From assembly GCA_903891095.1 (NCBI GenBank), contig CAITDI010000053.1:1-45683 (forward strand): a DNA stretch of 45,683 nucleotides. Reading direction: 5' to 3'. Source of the DNA: an uncultured bacterium (GTDB taxonomy: Bacteria; Planctomycetota; Phycisphaerae; Phycisphaerales; SM1A02). A program made the position numbers and the translations under genes. Below, piece by piece: positions 33,036 through 40,778 of this stretch. Position 1 is the stretch's first letter. Each line of letters starts with the position of its first letter. The notes beneath the pieces were generated by a model. The model was given only the letters and a program-made list of their open reading frames with translations. It was not told the DNA's origin and did no database searches.

Positions 33036-34183
33036 TGAGCAGCTCCCATGGCGACGGTGCGCACGAAGGCGGCGAAGTGCTCGCGTTCGGCTTCGACGCC
33101 CGCGACGCTGCCGCGCAGCTTGAAGAACCACGTCGAGCGGTCGACGGTCACGAAGGCCGCGATCATGCGGTCGGTGCCTGCAGGATTGGCGAGATCGACG
33201 ACCTTTACACCGGGCACGAGGTCGGCGAACTGAACCTGCGAGAGCGCGGGCACGTCGGCCAGGCCGAGTTGTCCGCGCCAACGGTTGATGTTCGCGAGGT
33301 CGCCGCCGCCATCGTTGGCGAGCGAGGTCGCGGTGATGCGCGCGCCGCCCGCCGCGTTGGTCGCGGTGAAGGCCGCGGCGACGATGCCGCCGGTCTGCGC
33401 TTCGGACGCCCAGTTGGTCGGCGCGGCGTAGTGCGCGAGGCGGCCTTCGATGGGGTTCATGCCTTGCTGCGCGGCGGCTTGCTGCGTCGGGGCTTGTTGC
33501 AAAGGCGTCGCCTGCGCGGGAACGCTCGCAAGCGGCGCAGAAGCCTGTGCTCCCGCACCCTCCACGCGGAACGTCTTCGCAAATGCATCGAACGTCGGCC
33601 GCAACGCTGCGGCGGCAGTTGCGTCGGTGGTCGACTTCACGAACCAAGTCTTGCCGTCGCCTGGGGTGATGATCGCGCCGAGCATGACCTGCCCTTGGCC
33701 GCCGGTCATCGCGAGCGTGGAGACCTCGGTGCTGTTCACGCGCGTGGTGGTCAGGAGCGATGCGAGTTCGGCCTCGCCGATTTCGCCGATGCCGATCTGC
33801 CCGCGCCAGCGATTGACGTTCGCGAGCGTTCCTCCAGCGGGACCGGGGAACGCGGTCACGGTGACCTCAGCGCCCGACGCGTCGTAGGTCGCGATGCGCA
33901 TCGGCTGGTTCGACTGGACGGTCTTCCACGCGGGCGGCACATCCCACACGACGGTCGCGGAGGACGACGACGGCGCGAGATCCTGGCCAGCGGCTCCGTT
34001 TCGAGCGGGGAGCTCGGGGTTCATGCCGCCCATGCCGCCACCCGCCATGCGCGGAGCAGGCGCCGACTTGGGGACGCGATACGAGTGGATCTCCTCGCGG
34101 TCGCACGCGGCGCCAAACACCGCGACTCCGACCAGCGCGAAAGCGGTCAGGGTCCCGAGCTGCGGGCGAGTCATCCGTGTCAT
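33032..34183 (-). CDS. Lipoprotein-like protein with duplicated domain, in the ccs operon
   Basis: A 383-residue exported protein. A hydrophobic signal ends at GAAC (Cys27), a possible lipid site. Two related domains follow at about residues 70-205 and 245-380. Each opens with W..P..W (VVWDVPPAWK; APTNWASEAQT) and contains an N-x-NRWRGQ element (NVNRWRGQIG, NINRWRGQLG), then a KTWFVK / STWFFK strand. The Gln/Pro/Ala linker between them is low complexity. No thioredoxin CxxC is present, so it is not a CcsX/ResA-type reductant. It overlaps resB by 4 bases. The first ATG of the signal (34183) was chosen over an upstream GTG. Function unknown. Confidence 0.78.
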   Translation of the reverse strand: MTRMTRPQLGTLTAFALVGVAVFGAACDREEIHSYRVPKSAPAPRMAGGGMGGMNPELPARNGAAGQDLAPSSSSATVVWDVPPAWKTVQSNQPMRIATYDASGAEVTVTAFPGPAGGTLANVNRWRGQIGIGEIGEAELASLLTTTRVNSTEVSTLAMTGGQGQVMLGAIITPGDGKTWFVKSTTDATAAAALRPTFDAFAKTFRVEGAGAQASAPLASVPAQATPLQQAPTQQAAAQQGMNPIEGRLAHYAAPTNWASEAQTGGIVAAAFTATNAAGGARITATSLANDGGGDLANINRWRGQLGLADVPALSQVQFADLVPGVKVVDLANPAGTDRMIAAFVTVDRSTWFFKLRGSVAGVEAEREHFAAFVRTVAMGAAQ

Positions 34184-34358
34184 GGTTGGTTCGATTCCAC
34201 GCTGCACAGGAACTCCTTCTAGCGGGGTGGGGCGCAGGTCTGCAGTCTTCTGGAACGAGACATCCGCGGGCCCGTCGGCCGCGTGCTCCGCTATCGACCG
34301 ATAGCAAACCGCTCCCGCAGAACTTCGGCGGGGAACGAGGGCTTTCAGCGATCGCAGC

Positions 34359-34410
34359 TGCTGAGGCGAGGCACCGAGGCAAGGCCCCGAAGTTAGGCCC
34401 CGAGGTTAGG
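34359..34410. repeat. Four tandem 13-bp units over a stop codon
   Basis: Units tgctgaggcgagg (34359), caccgaggcaagg (34372), ccccgaagttagg (34385) and ccccgaggttagg (34398-34410). The last contains, on the minus strand, the TAA stop of the fumarylacetoacetase-family gene (34406-34408). The copies extend downstream of the gene. Confidence 0.85.
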
Positions 34411-35062
34411 TCTCGCGAACCTTGTTCACCAAGTGCCCGACCTTGGCAATCTTGACTTCGATCGTGTCGCCGTCCTTGAGGTACAGCGGCGGCGTGCGCC
34501 CCGCGCCAACGCCAGCGGGCGTGCCGGTGAGCACGATCGTGCCCGCGAGCAGCGTCATCCCGCGGGAAAGCTCCGCGACGAGGAACTTGACCGAGAAGAC
34601 CATCAGCTTGGTGTTGGCCTTCTGCACGGTCTGGCCGTTGAGGATCGTCTCGATGTCGAGGTTCTGCGGATCGCCCACCGCGCCCGCAGGAACGAGGTCG
34701 GTCAGCGGGCAGAACGTGTCGAAGCTCTTGCCGCGGCAGAACTGGCCGCCCGAGCCCGTCTTCTGCCACCAGCGCGCGCTCACGTCGTTGGCGACGCGGT
34801 AGCCGGCGATCACGGAGAGCGCCTCGCTCTCGGGCACATCGCGGCAGTCGCGCGCGATCTCAAAGGCGAGCTCGCCCTCGAAGTCGACCTGCGGGCCGCC
34901 TTCCTTGCAGACGGTGGGAATCACGATCGTGTCGTGGTTGCGACAGACGCTCGCGGGGTTCTTCATGAACACCATCGGGCGCTCGTCGGTCTTGCCGCCC
35001 ATCTCGGCGGCGTGGTCTGCGTAGTTGCGTCCAATGGCGATGATGGCGGGAGGAATGCGCAT
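34406..35062 (-). CDS. Fumarylacetoacetate hydrolase family protein
   Basis: A 218-residue FAH-fold enzyme (acylpyruvase, oxaloacetate decarboxylase or C-C hydrolase activity in relatives). Seen are the N-terminal IGRNYADHAAEM, metal ligands Glu62 and Glu64 in VDFEGELAFE, Asp93 in ANDVSAR, the active-site Lys in RGKSFDTFCPL and the C-terminal GTPAGVG. The length fits the small single-domain members. It lies 150 bp after the end of the preceding minus-strand gene. The exact substrate is not readable. Confidence 0.93.
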   Translation of the reverse strand: MRIPPAIIAIGRNYADHAAEMGGKTDERPMVFMKNPASVCRNHDTIVIPTVCKEGGPQVDFEGELAFEIARDCRDVPESEALSVIAGYRVANDVSARWWQKTGSGGQFCRGKSFDTFCPLTDLVPAGAVGDPQNLDIETILNGQTVQKANTKLMVFSVKFLVAELSRGMTLLAGTIVLTGTPAGVGAGRTPPLYLKDGDTIEVKIAKVGHLVNKVRET

Positions 35063-35148
35063 CGGCGCACTCTACCGCTCGTGCCGTTTGCGCGCGAGGC
35101 GCAGGACGCGGAGCGAAGATCGACCAGCGATGACCGGCCCCAAGGACG

Positions 35149-35213
35149 GACACCGCGGACGGACACCGCGCACTGACACCGCGCACTGACACCGCGGACC
35201 GACACCGCCCCGC
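35149..35213. repeat. Five tandem 13-bp units abutting a stop codon
   Basis: gacaccgcggacg, gacaccgcgcact (twice), gacaccgcggacc and gacaccgccccgc. The last unit ends on the first plus-strand base of the stop trinucleotide (TAG on the minus strand, 35213-35215) of the 652-residue gene, and the array runs downstream of it. Confidence 0.88.
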
Positions 35214-37171
35214 TACTTGCGCTGCGCCTCGGACCGTGCCGCTTCCTCGCGCTCCTCGGCCTTGCGCTTGGCCTTGTCGGCCTGCGCCTGGCGAACAGCC
35301 GCGAGATCCGGCGGCTCGGGCGCGAGCTTGCTGAACTCGAGCCCGCCCGCCGAAAGGCGACCGCGCGCGAATTCCTGCTCGAGCTGCGGCGCCACGCGGT
35401 CCCACACCAGCGCGCGAACATCGTCGGGCGCCTTGCGGAAGATGATCATGCGGTCGAGCAGCGGCTGCGATGTATCGAGCAGCACCTTGGTGAGCACCGC
35501 GGGAATCGAATCGTCGAGCTCGCCGAGCAGGTCCTTCATGCGGCCTTCGCCGAACTTGTTCACGAAGTCGTTGTAGCGCGCCTCGCGGAAGTAGCGGGTC
35601 AGGTCGCGCGCGTACTTGAGCGCGTCCTCGAGCACCTTGGTGTTGTCGAGCAGCAGGCCCTCGCGGAAACCACGCTCGAGCACCGAGTACACGTCGCTGC
35701 GCGCGACCTCGGGCTGCATCTCGTACTCGGCGTAGGTGATGCCCTGCACGAACTGGTCGAGCGGCACGTGGTAGGTCGAGTTCTCGTTGAACGAGCCGCG
35801 GCCGTACAGCTTGTCGAGCTTGTCGAGGATCGCCTGCGCGCCCGCGATGTCGCCGACGCGGTAGAGCTCGCGCACGGCGCCCTTCATGAAGTTCTCGTGG
35901 AAGTTGGTGAACGTGTCGCCGCCGGCGCCGCGCACGTCGTAGTACTTGGTGTAGAGCTTCTCGAAGTACGCGTCGATCGGCTTGATCCAGCGGGGATCGT
36001 TGAGGCGCGTGACGTTGTCGCCGCTGAACGGATCGAACTGCACGAGGCCCGAGCGCGCGAGCGCCTGCATGGCCTGGATCTCGGTGCGGTCGTTGTTGAT
36101 CTTCTTGAAGACGTCGGCGTCGTCGTTCACGCGGTCCGCGCCGAACTCGTTGCCGCGGCGCGACCAGTAGAGCGCGTGCGCCGCAGGATGGCGCCAGTCG
36201 ATCGGACCGGTCTCGGCCGTGTACTTCGACATCAGCGCGGGGTCCATGTTGTACTCGTCGAGGAGCACGCGCTTGCGCATGACCGCGAGCACCGACTCCG
36301 CCTCCTTGCGGCGCTTGGCGTCGCCGAAGGTCGACTCGAACACGCCCACCAGCGCGGCGGCGTCCTTGTTCATGGCCTTGAGCCCGAGCAGGCGCGCGTA
36401 CGGCGACTGCGCGCGCGCAGCCCACTCGCCGTAGAGCAGGAGGAAGCGCTTGTCGGTCCCGAACGCGTAGCGCGTGCCGAGCGGCTCGAGCTTCTTCTCG
36501 AGGTCGGCGACGAACTCGCGCGTGCCGGGGACCTTTGCATAGAGCGCGTCCAGAGAATCGGGCGCGTCGGCGATGTGCTGGATCCACGCCTTGCGGAGCT
36601 CGTAGTCTCCCGGCGGAACGCCGAGGATGTACTGCCACTCGCGCGCGAACTGCCGCTTGTAGGTGAGGTGCGCGTCGTCGGCGACGCCGTCGATCTTGTG
36701 CGCGAACCAGAACGCGAGGTCCTTGCACAGCGCGAGGCTGTTCGGGTTGTAGCGAATGCCCCTGTCGCGCACGAGCGAGATGCCCGCGTTGACCCACGCC
36801 CAGCGCTCCTCGGGCGTGTTGGTCATGACCGACACGTTGTAGGCCATGTTGTGGCCGTGGAAGCTCCACACCTCGGGAAAGCGCGGCTGCAGCTTGGTGA
36901 TCAGGTCGGAGTCGGCCATCACTTCGTAGAGCAGGCCCTTCTCCTTCTGGAGCGTGACCTTGATCCACAGGTAGTCGACGATCAGGCCGCGCAGCGCGCC
37001 GATCGCGGTGCCGATCGCGACGATCGGCGGAGCGCCGTCGACGGAGATGTCGGTGTAGCGCAGCTGGTCGCGGTCGGCGATCGTGACCAGCTTGGGCTGC
37101 AGCAAACCCGCGCCCGCGATGCCGAGCATGCAGCAGATGACGGCCAGGAACTGGATCGTGCGGTCCTTCAC
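35213..37171 (-). CDS. Membrane-anchored helical protein of unknown function, end of SPFH/ABC cluster
   Basis: A 652-residue protein with one N-terminal membrane helix (IQFLAVICCMLGIAGAGLLQ); the remainder is soluble, alpha-helical and probably extracytoplasmic. The conserved-looking start GALRGLIVDYLWIKV...LQPRFPEVWSFHGHNMAYNV resembles helical-repeat (TPR-like) membrane proteins. The C-terminus is charged (KAKRKAEEREEAAR). The GTG start at 37171 is 1 bp after the permease stop, so it is surely co-transcribed with the ABC genes. It could be the extracytoplasmic partner of the transporter. I do not recognise a named family. Confidence 0.8.
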   Translation of the reverse strand: MKDRTIQFLAVICCMLGIAGAGLLQPKLVTIADRDQLRYTDISVDGAPPIVAIGTAIGALRGLIVDYLWIKVTLQKEKGLLYEVMADSDLITKLQPRFPEVWSFHGHNMAYNVSVMTNTPEERWAWVNAGISLVRDRGIRYNPNSLALCKDLAFWFAHKIDGVADDAHLTYKRQFAREWQYILGVPPGDYELRKAWIQHIADAPDSLDALYAKVPGTREFVADLEKKLEPLGTRYAFGTDKRFLLLYGEWAARAQSPYARLLGLKAMNKDAAALVGVFESTFGDAKRRKEAESVLAVMRKRVLLDEYNMDPALMSKYTAETGPIDWRHPAAHALYWSRRGNEFGADRVNDDADVFKKINNDRTEIQAMQALARSGLVQFDPFSGDNVTRLNDPRWIKPIDAYFEKLYTKYYDVRGAGGDTFTNFHENFMKGAVRELYRVGDIAGAQAILDKLDKLYGRGSFNENSTYHVPLDQFVQGITYAEYEMQPEVARSDVYSVLERGFREGLLLDNTKVLEDALKYARDLTRYFREARYNDFVNKFGEGRMKDLLGELDDSIPAVLTKVLLDTSQPLLDRMIIFRKAPDDVRALVWDRVAPQLEQEFARGRLSAGGLEFSKLAPEPPDLAAVRQAQADKAKRKAEEREEAARSEAQRK

Positions 37172-37172
37172 G

Positions 37173-39230
37173 TCAGCCTCCCTGTCCGCTGTAGATGGCG
37201 AGTTCCTTGCGGCGGAACGCAGCAAAGCCCAGGGCGAGCACGATGCCCGACCACGCGAAGCCGATCAGGATCAGCGTGCGGCCGACGACAAACCACGAGA
37301 CCAACCGCCCCTCGACGAGCGGGCTGTTGGCCTGCGCGTCGGCAAACGCGCGCACCGAGAACTCGGTCGCGCCTGCGATGGTCCTGACGATCCACTCGAA
37401 CGCCTTGAGCGCCGAGGAGTCGGTGCGGATGCGGTACTCGGAAACGCTGGTCGCGAGGAACGGCCCGATGGATCCGGCGCTGAACACCGTGAACACGACG
37501 AGGATCGCCACCGGGAAGCTCAGGATCGACGCGCACACCACAGAGAGCATGCCGAGGAACGACAGCTTGGTGAGGTTCACGATCTGACCGCGCACCAGGT
37601 TGTCGGTAAAGCCACCGACGCGATAGAGCAGCTCGATGCCGTCGGGATCGAAGGCGATCGTGCCGCGACCGGGAAGGAACTGCGGTTCGCCTTCCTTCGC
37701 GCGCGGGTTGAAGGCCGCGTTGACGATGCGGAGCTCGAGCGAGCCGTCGCTGGCCACGCAGGACGCGGGGACGGTGACGACGTTCGACTGCGCGGGAACG
37801 AAGTTGCGGTCGATCCAGGTCTGCGCGTCGCCCGTGCCGAACACGAACACGACGGGATACGCCTCGTTGGGGTCGCTTTCGCCTGCGTAGAACTTGTAGC
37901 GCAGCGAGAGGTTCGACTTCGACTCCCGCGCGTAGCCGAGGCCGGAGAACTTGTAGACGCGCTCCTGGTTCGGTCCCACGGAGCGCTGCTGCTTGAGGTA
38001 CTCCTCCGCGATGGCGCGCGCGAGCGTCTTCTTGACCTCGATCTCGGTGCGCGTGCCTTCGCGGATGTCGGCCTGCGCGTTGGGGTCGGCCTTGATGGCC
38101 TCCTCGACGGCGGACTGGAGTTCGTTCGGCGGCAGCATCGTGTACGCGGGCAGGCCGCCGACGCGCGCGACGAGCACCTCGTCCTCGACGGCGAGCGCGT
38201 CGAGCAGGTCCTCGGCGGGACGCGAGCGGATCTGCACGAGGAACGCGTACATCGCGACCGTGCACGTCAGCAGGATCGCCGCGTTGAGCGCGACGAGCCC
38301 GAGCCACTTGCCCGCGAGCCACGACAGGCGCGACACCGGCTTGGTGAGCGTGGTCCACGCCTGACGGTCGCGGATCTCGAATGCGACCGTCGCGCAACCG
38401 AGGAACACGGTAAGGAACGCGCACACGAGGTACATCGTGTCGAGCGAGCGGGCGAGGTAGGTCTGCACCTGGTAGCGGAGCGGCGAAGTCGGATCGATCC
38501 ACTGCGGGAGGAGCGGGATCACGAAGATCGCGATCGCGGCGAACGCGATGGCGATGCGCAGGCGGATCGCCTCGCGCACCACGCCCGCGGCGACGGCGAA
38601 CATCGGACTCGCGCGGCCAAGCACGACCAGCAGCAGCCGCACGACCAGCGTGAACACGAACATGAAGAACGGGATCGCCGCGAGGCTCGTGCCGAGGCTG
38701 AGCCGTCCGCCGAACGCGAGCGGCGTCCACAGCAGCGCGCACACCGCGGTCACGACGACCAGCGGCACCGCGAGACCCGAATAGCACGCAAATCCCACGA
38801 CGCAGAGCGCGAATCCACCCGCCGCGAGCGCGACGATGGGCTCCTGCGCGATCGACGCCGGCATCCACTGCGGCCGCGCGGTCCCGAGCAGGATGCTCGC
38901 GGCCTCGGCGACGCGCTCGATCTTGCCCGTGCCTTCGAACATGCGCTCCATTGCCGAGCGCAGCGCCTCGCTGCCCACGGGAACGCCGTCGACATCGATG
39001 GTGCCCTTCTCAACGAGCTGCGTGGCGACGGCATCCTTGGCCTTGAAGTCGGCGTTGCGGAGCAGTTGCGGGAGCGCGTCGGCGATGCGGTCGAGGCGCG
39101 CGGCCTCGCGATACACGAGGATCGAACCAACGGCGATCACCAGCGAGAACACCGCGGCGACCGCGATGCGGAACGCGCTGCTGCGGCCGAGATCGGACGC
39201 CTTGTTCTGGATGGCGGAGGCGAGGCTCAA
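37173..39230 (-). CDS. ABC-2 type transporter permease with large soluble insertion
   Basis: A 685-residue membrane protein. Helices appear near the N-terminus (FRIAVAAVFSLVIAVGSILV), in a cluster at about 130-350 (including the QAWTTLTKPVSRLSWLAGKW loop typical of NosY/ABC-2 permeases) and again at about 560-680. Between them, about 355-555, lies a soluble domain with strands such as GSLELRIVNAAFN and GTIAFDPDGIELLY. A second soluble stretch occupies about 45-120. Its stop and the next start are 1 bp apart, and its start overlaps the ATPase gene (ATGA). It probably exports or extracts a lipid- or envelope-linked substrate. Confidence 0.85.
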   Translation of the reverse strand: MSLASAIQNKASDLGRSSAFRIAVAAVFSLVIAVGSILVYREAARLDRIADALPQLLRNADFKAKDAVATQLVEKGTIDVDGVPVGSEALRSAMERMFEGTGKIERVAEAASILLGTARPQWMPASIAQEPIVALAAGGFALCVVGFACYSGLAVPLVVVTAVCALLWTPLAFGGRLSLGTSLAAIPFFMFVFTLVVRLLLVVLGRASPMFAVAAGVVREAIRLRIAIAFAAIAIFVIPLLPQWIDPTSPLRYQVQTYLARSLDTMYLVCAFLTVFLGCATVAFEIRDRQAWTTLTKPVSRLSWLAGKWLGLVALNAAILLTCTVAMYAFLVQIRSRPAEDLLDALAVEDEVLVARVGGLPAYTMLPPNELQSAVEEAIKADPNAQADIREGTRTEIEVKKTLARAIAEEYLKQQRSVGPNQERVYKFSGLGYARESKSNLSLRYKFYAGESDPNEAYPVVFVFGTGDAQTWIDRNFVPAQSNVVTVPASCVASDGSLELRIVNAAFNPRAKEGEPQFLPGRGTIAFDPDGIELLYRVGGFTDNLVRGQIVNLTKLSFLGMLSVVCASILSFPVAILVVFTVFSAGSIGPFLATSVSEYRIRTDSSALKAFEWIVRTIAGATEFSVRAFADAQANSPLVEGRLVSWFVVGRTLILIGFAWSGIVLALGFAAFRRKELAIYSGQGG

Positions 39231-40591
39231 GCCTGTCCCCCAGTATTCTCGTTGCCGGGGTTCTTCCCGCCGGACTTGCCCGGCGCGTTCTTGTCACCCG
39301 TCTTGCCATCGATCTTGTCATCGGTCCTGTCATGGCTGCTGCCCGAACCACCGAGCAGCGAGTCGATCACGCCCTGGTCGAGCTCCGCGGCCTTGCGGAC
39401 CTCGGGCGCGGCCGAGCGCGGCTGCGCGACGGGCTTGGATGCGGCGGCGGCGGCGGCCTTCGACGGATCGACGAGCGCGTCGAGCATCGCGGAGTCCGCG
39501 CCCTTCGGTGCTTCGGGAGCCTTCGCGACCGGAGTCGCGACGGGCGCCTCGGCCTTGGCGGACACGAGATCCTGCACGAGCGCCGCGGCCTCTGCCTCGG
39601 TGGCGCGTGCGCTGCCCTGCTGGCCCTCGCCGTCGCCCTGGAGGAACGACGCGATGCGACCGCCCGACTGCGCGCCGCTGGTGGCGACCTGCTCGGCGCG
39701 CGCCTTCTCGACGATGTCGAGGAAGAGCTCTTCAAGCGTCTGCCGCGGAGCCTGCACGCTGTCGATGCCGACGCCCTGCACGCGGTGCAGCGTCTCGTCG
39801 ACGGCCTTGATCGATGCCGCGGTCAGCTTGGGCACGCGAATGAGCGTGTGCGTGCTGTCGGAGAGAAGCTCGGTGCTGGTGCCCTGCGCGCGGATCTTTC
39901 CGCCGTAGAGGATGACCATGCGGCTGCAGACGTCCTCGACGTCGGCGAGCAGGTGCGATGTGAGCAGGATCGTCTTGCCGCGGCTGCCGAGACCGAGGAT
40001 CAGGTCCTTGACCTGCTTGGTGCCGATCGGGTCGAGTCCGGAGGTCGGCTCGTCGAGGATCAGCAGCTCGGGGTCGTTGACCAGCGCCTGCGCGAGGCCG
40101 AGGCGGCGCGCCATGCCCTTGGAGAACTCGCCCGACGGACGGTGCGCGACCTGCGTGAGGCCGACCATGTCGAGCAGTTCCTCGGTGCGGCGACGGCGCG
40201 TGCGGCGATCGAGGCCGAAGAGCTTGCCGTAGTAATCGAGCGTCTCGGTCGGGTTGAGGAAGCGATAGAGGTACGTCTCTTCGGGCAGGTAGCCGATGCG
40301 GCGCTTGACATCGACGTCGCTCGGATCGCGGCCGAAGACCACGAGGCGGCCGCGCGTGCGGTGCAGCAGGCCGAGGATCATCTTGATCGTGGTCGACTTG
40401 CCCGAGCCGTTCGGGCCAAGCAGGCCGAAGATCTCGTGGCGGTCGATGTGGAAGTCGATGCCGTCGACCGCGCGCGCGGTGGCGCGCATCCAGAAGTCGC
40501 TGAAGGTCTTGGTCAGGCCGGCGGCGTCGACGATGCGGTCGCCGTTCTGTCCTGCTGCGTGTCCATCGGAGTGTCGGTCGGAGATCGCCAT
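39227..40591 (-). CDS. ABC transporter ATPase with long low-complexity tail
   Basis: A 454-residue protein. The first about 310 residues are an ABC-2-type ATPase: Walker A GPNGSGKST, signature FSKGMARRLGLAQAL (usual for this subfamily), Walker B LLILDEPTSGLDP and the switch His in LLTSHLL. The last 130 or so residues are Ala/Pro/Gly- and Asp/Lys-rich (ending NPGNENTGGQA) and look disordered. Start ATG 40591 is preceded by AAGGA at 5-base spacing, which is the last copy of a repeated array. It overlaps the permease gene by 4 bases. Confidence 0.93.
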   Translation of the reverse strand: MAISDRHSDGHAAGQNGDRIVDAAGLTKTFSDFWMRATARAVDGIDFHIDRHEIFGLLGPNGSGKSTTIKMILGLLHRTRGRLVVFGRDPSDVDVKRRIGYLPEETYLYRFLNPTETLDYYGKLFGLDRRTRRRRTEELLDMVGLTQVAHRPSGEFSKGMARRLGLAQALVNDPELLILDEPTSGLDPIGTKQVKDLILGLGSRGKTILLTSHLLADVEDVCSRMVILYGGKIRAQGTSTELLSDSTHTLIRVPKLTAASIKAVDETLHRVQGVGIDSVQAPRQTLEELFLDIVEKARAEQVATSGAQSGGRIASFLQGDGEGQQGSARATEAEAAALVQDLVSAKAEAPVATPVAKAPEAPKGADSAMLDALVDPSKAAAAAASKPVAQPRSAAPEVRKAAELDQGVIDSLLGGSGSSHDRTDDKIDGKTGDKNAPGKSGGKNPGNENTGGQA

Positions 40592-40680
40592 GGTTGTCCT
40601 TCTGGCCGTTCCTTCTGGCCGTTCCTCACGGGCCGTTCCTCACGGGCCGTTCCTCGCGGGCGGTCCTTCTGGTTCTGCCT
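40591..40680 (-). repeat. Tandem array that multiplies the Shine-Dalgarno sequence of the ABC ATPase
   Basis: Reading the plus strand, units of 12-15 bp (tggttgtccttc, tggccgttccttc, tggccgttcctcacg, ggccgttcctcacg, ggccgttcctcgcg, ggcggtccttct). On the minus strand each contains GAAGGA or GAGGAA. The copy nearest the start (AAGGAcaacc-ATG) is the working ribosome-binding site; at least four further copies lie at 12-15 base intervals upstream. Confidence 0.85.
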
Positions 40681-40778
40681 GCTGTCTCGGCTGCAGAACG
40701 CTCGGTTCGCCCGAAGGCGAGGCGAGGTTCTCCGATTGATTCCGAGATTTCATCGAGGCCGCGGGCTGCGCGCCTCGA

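Noticed and set aside
37083-39908. 941-codon plus-strand open frame
   Set aside because: Antisense to the ABC permease and ATPase genes, with His/Arg/Glu-rich composition typical of shadows in GC-rich DNA.
39227-40591. Degenerate ABC signature
   Set aside because: FSKGM in place of LSGGQ looked odd at first but is common in ABC-2-type ATPases.
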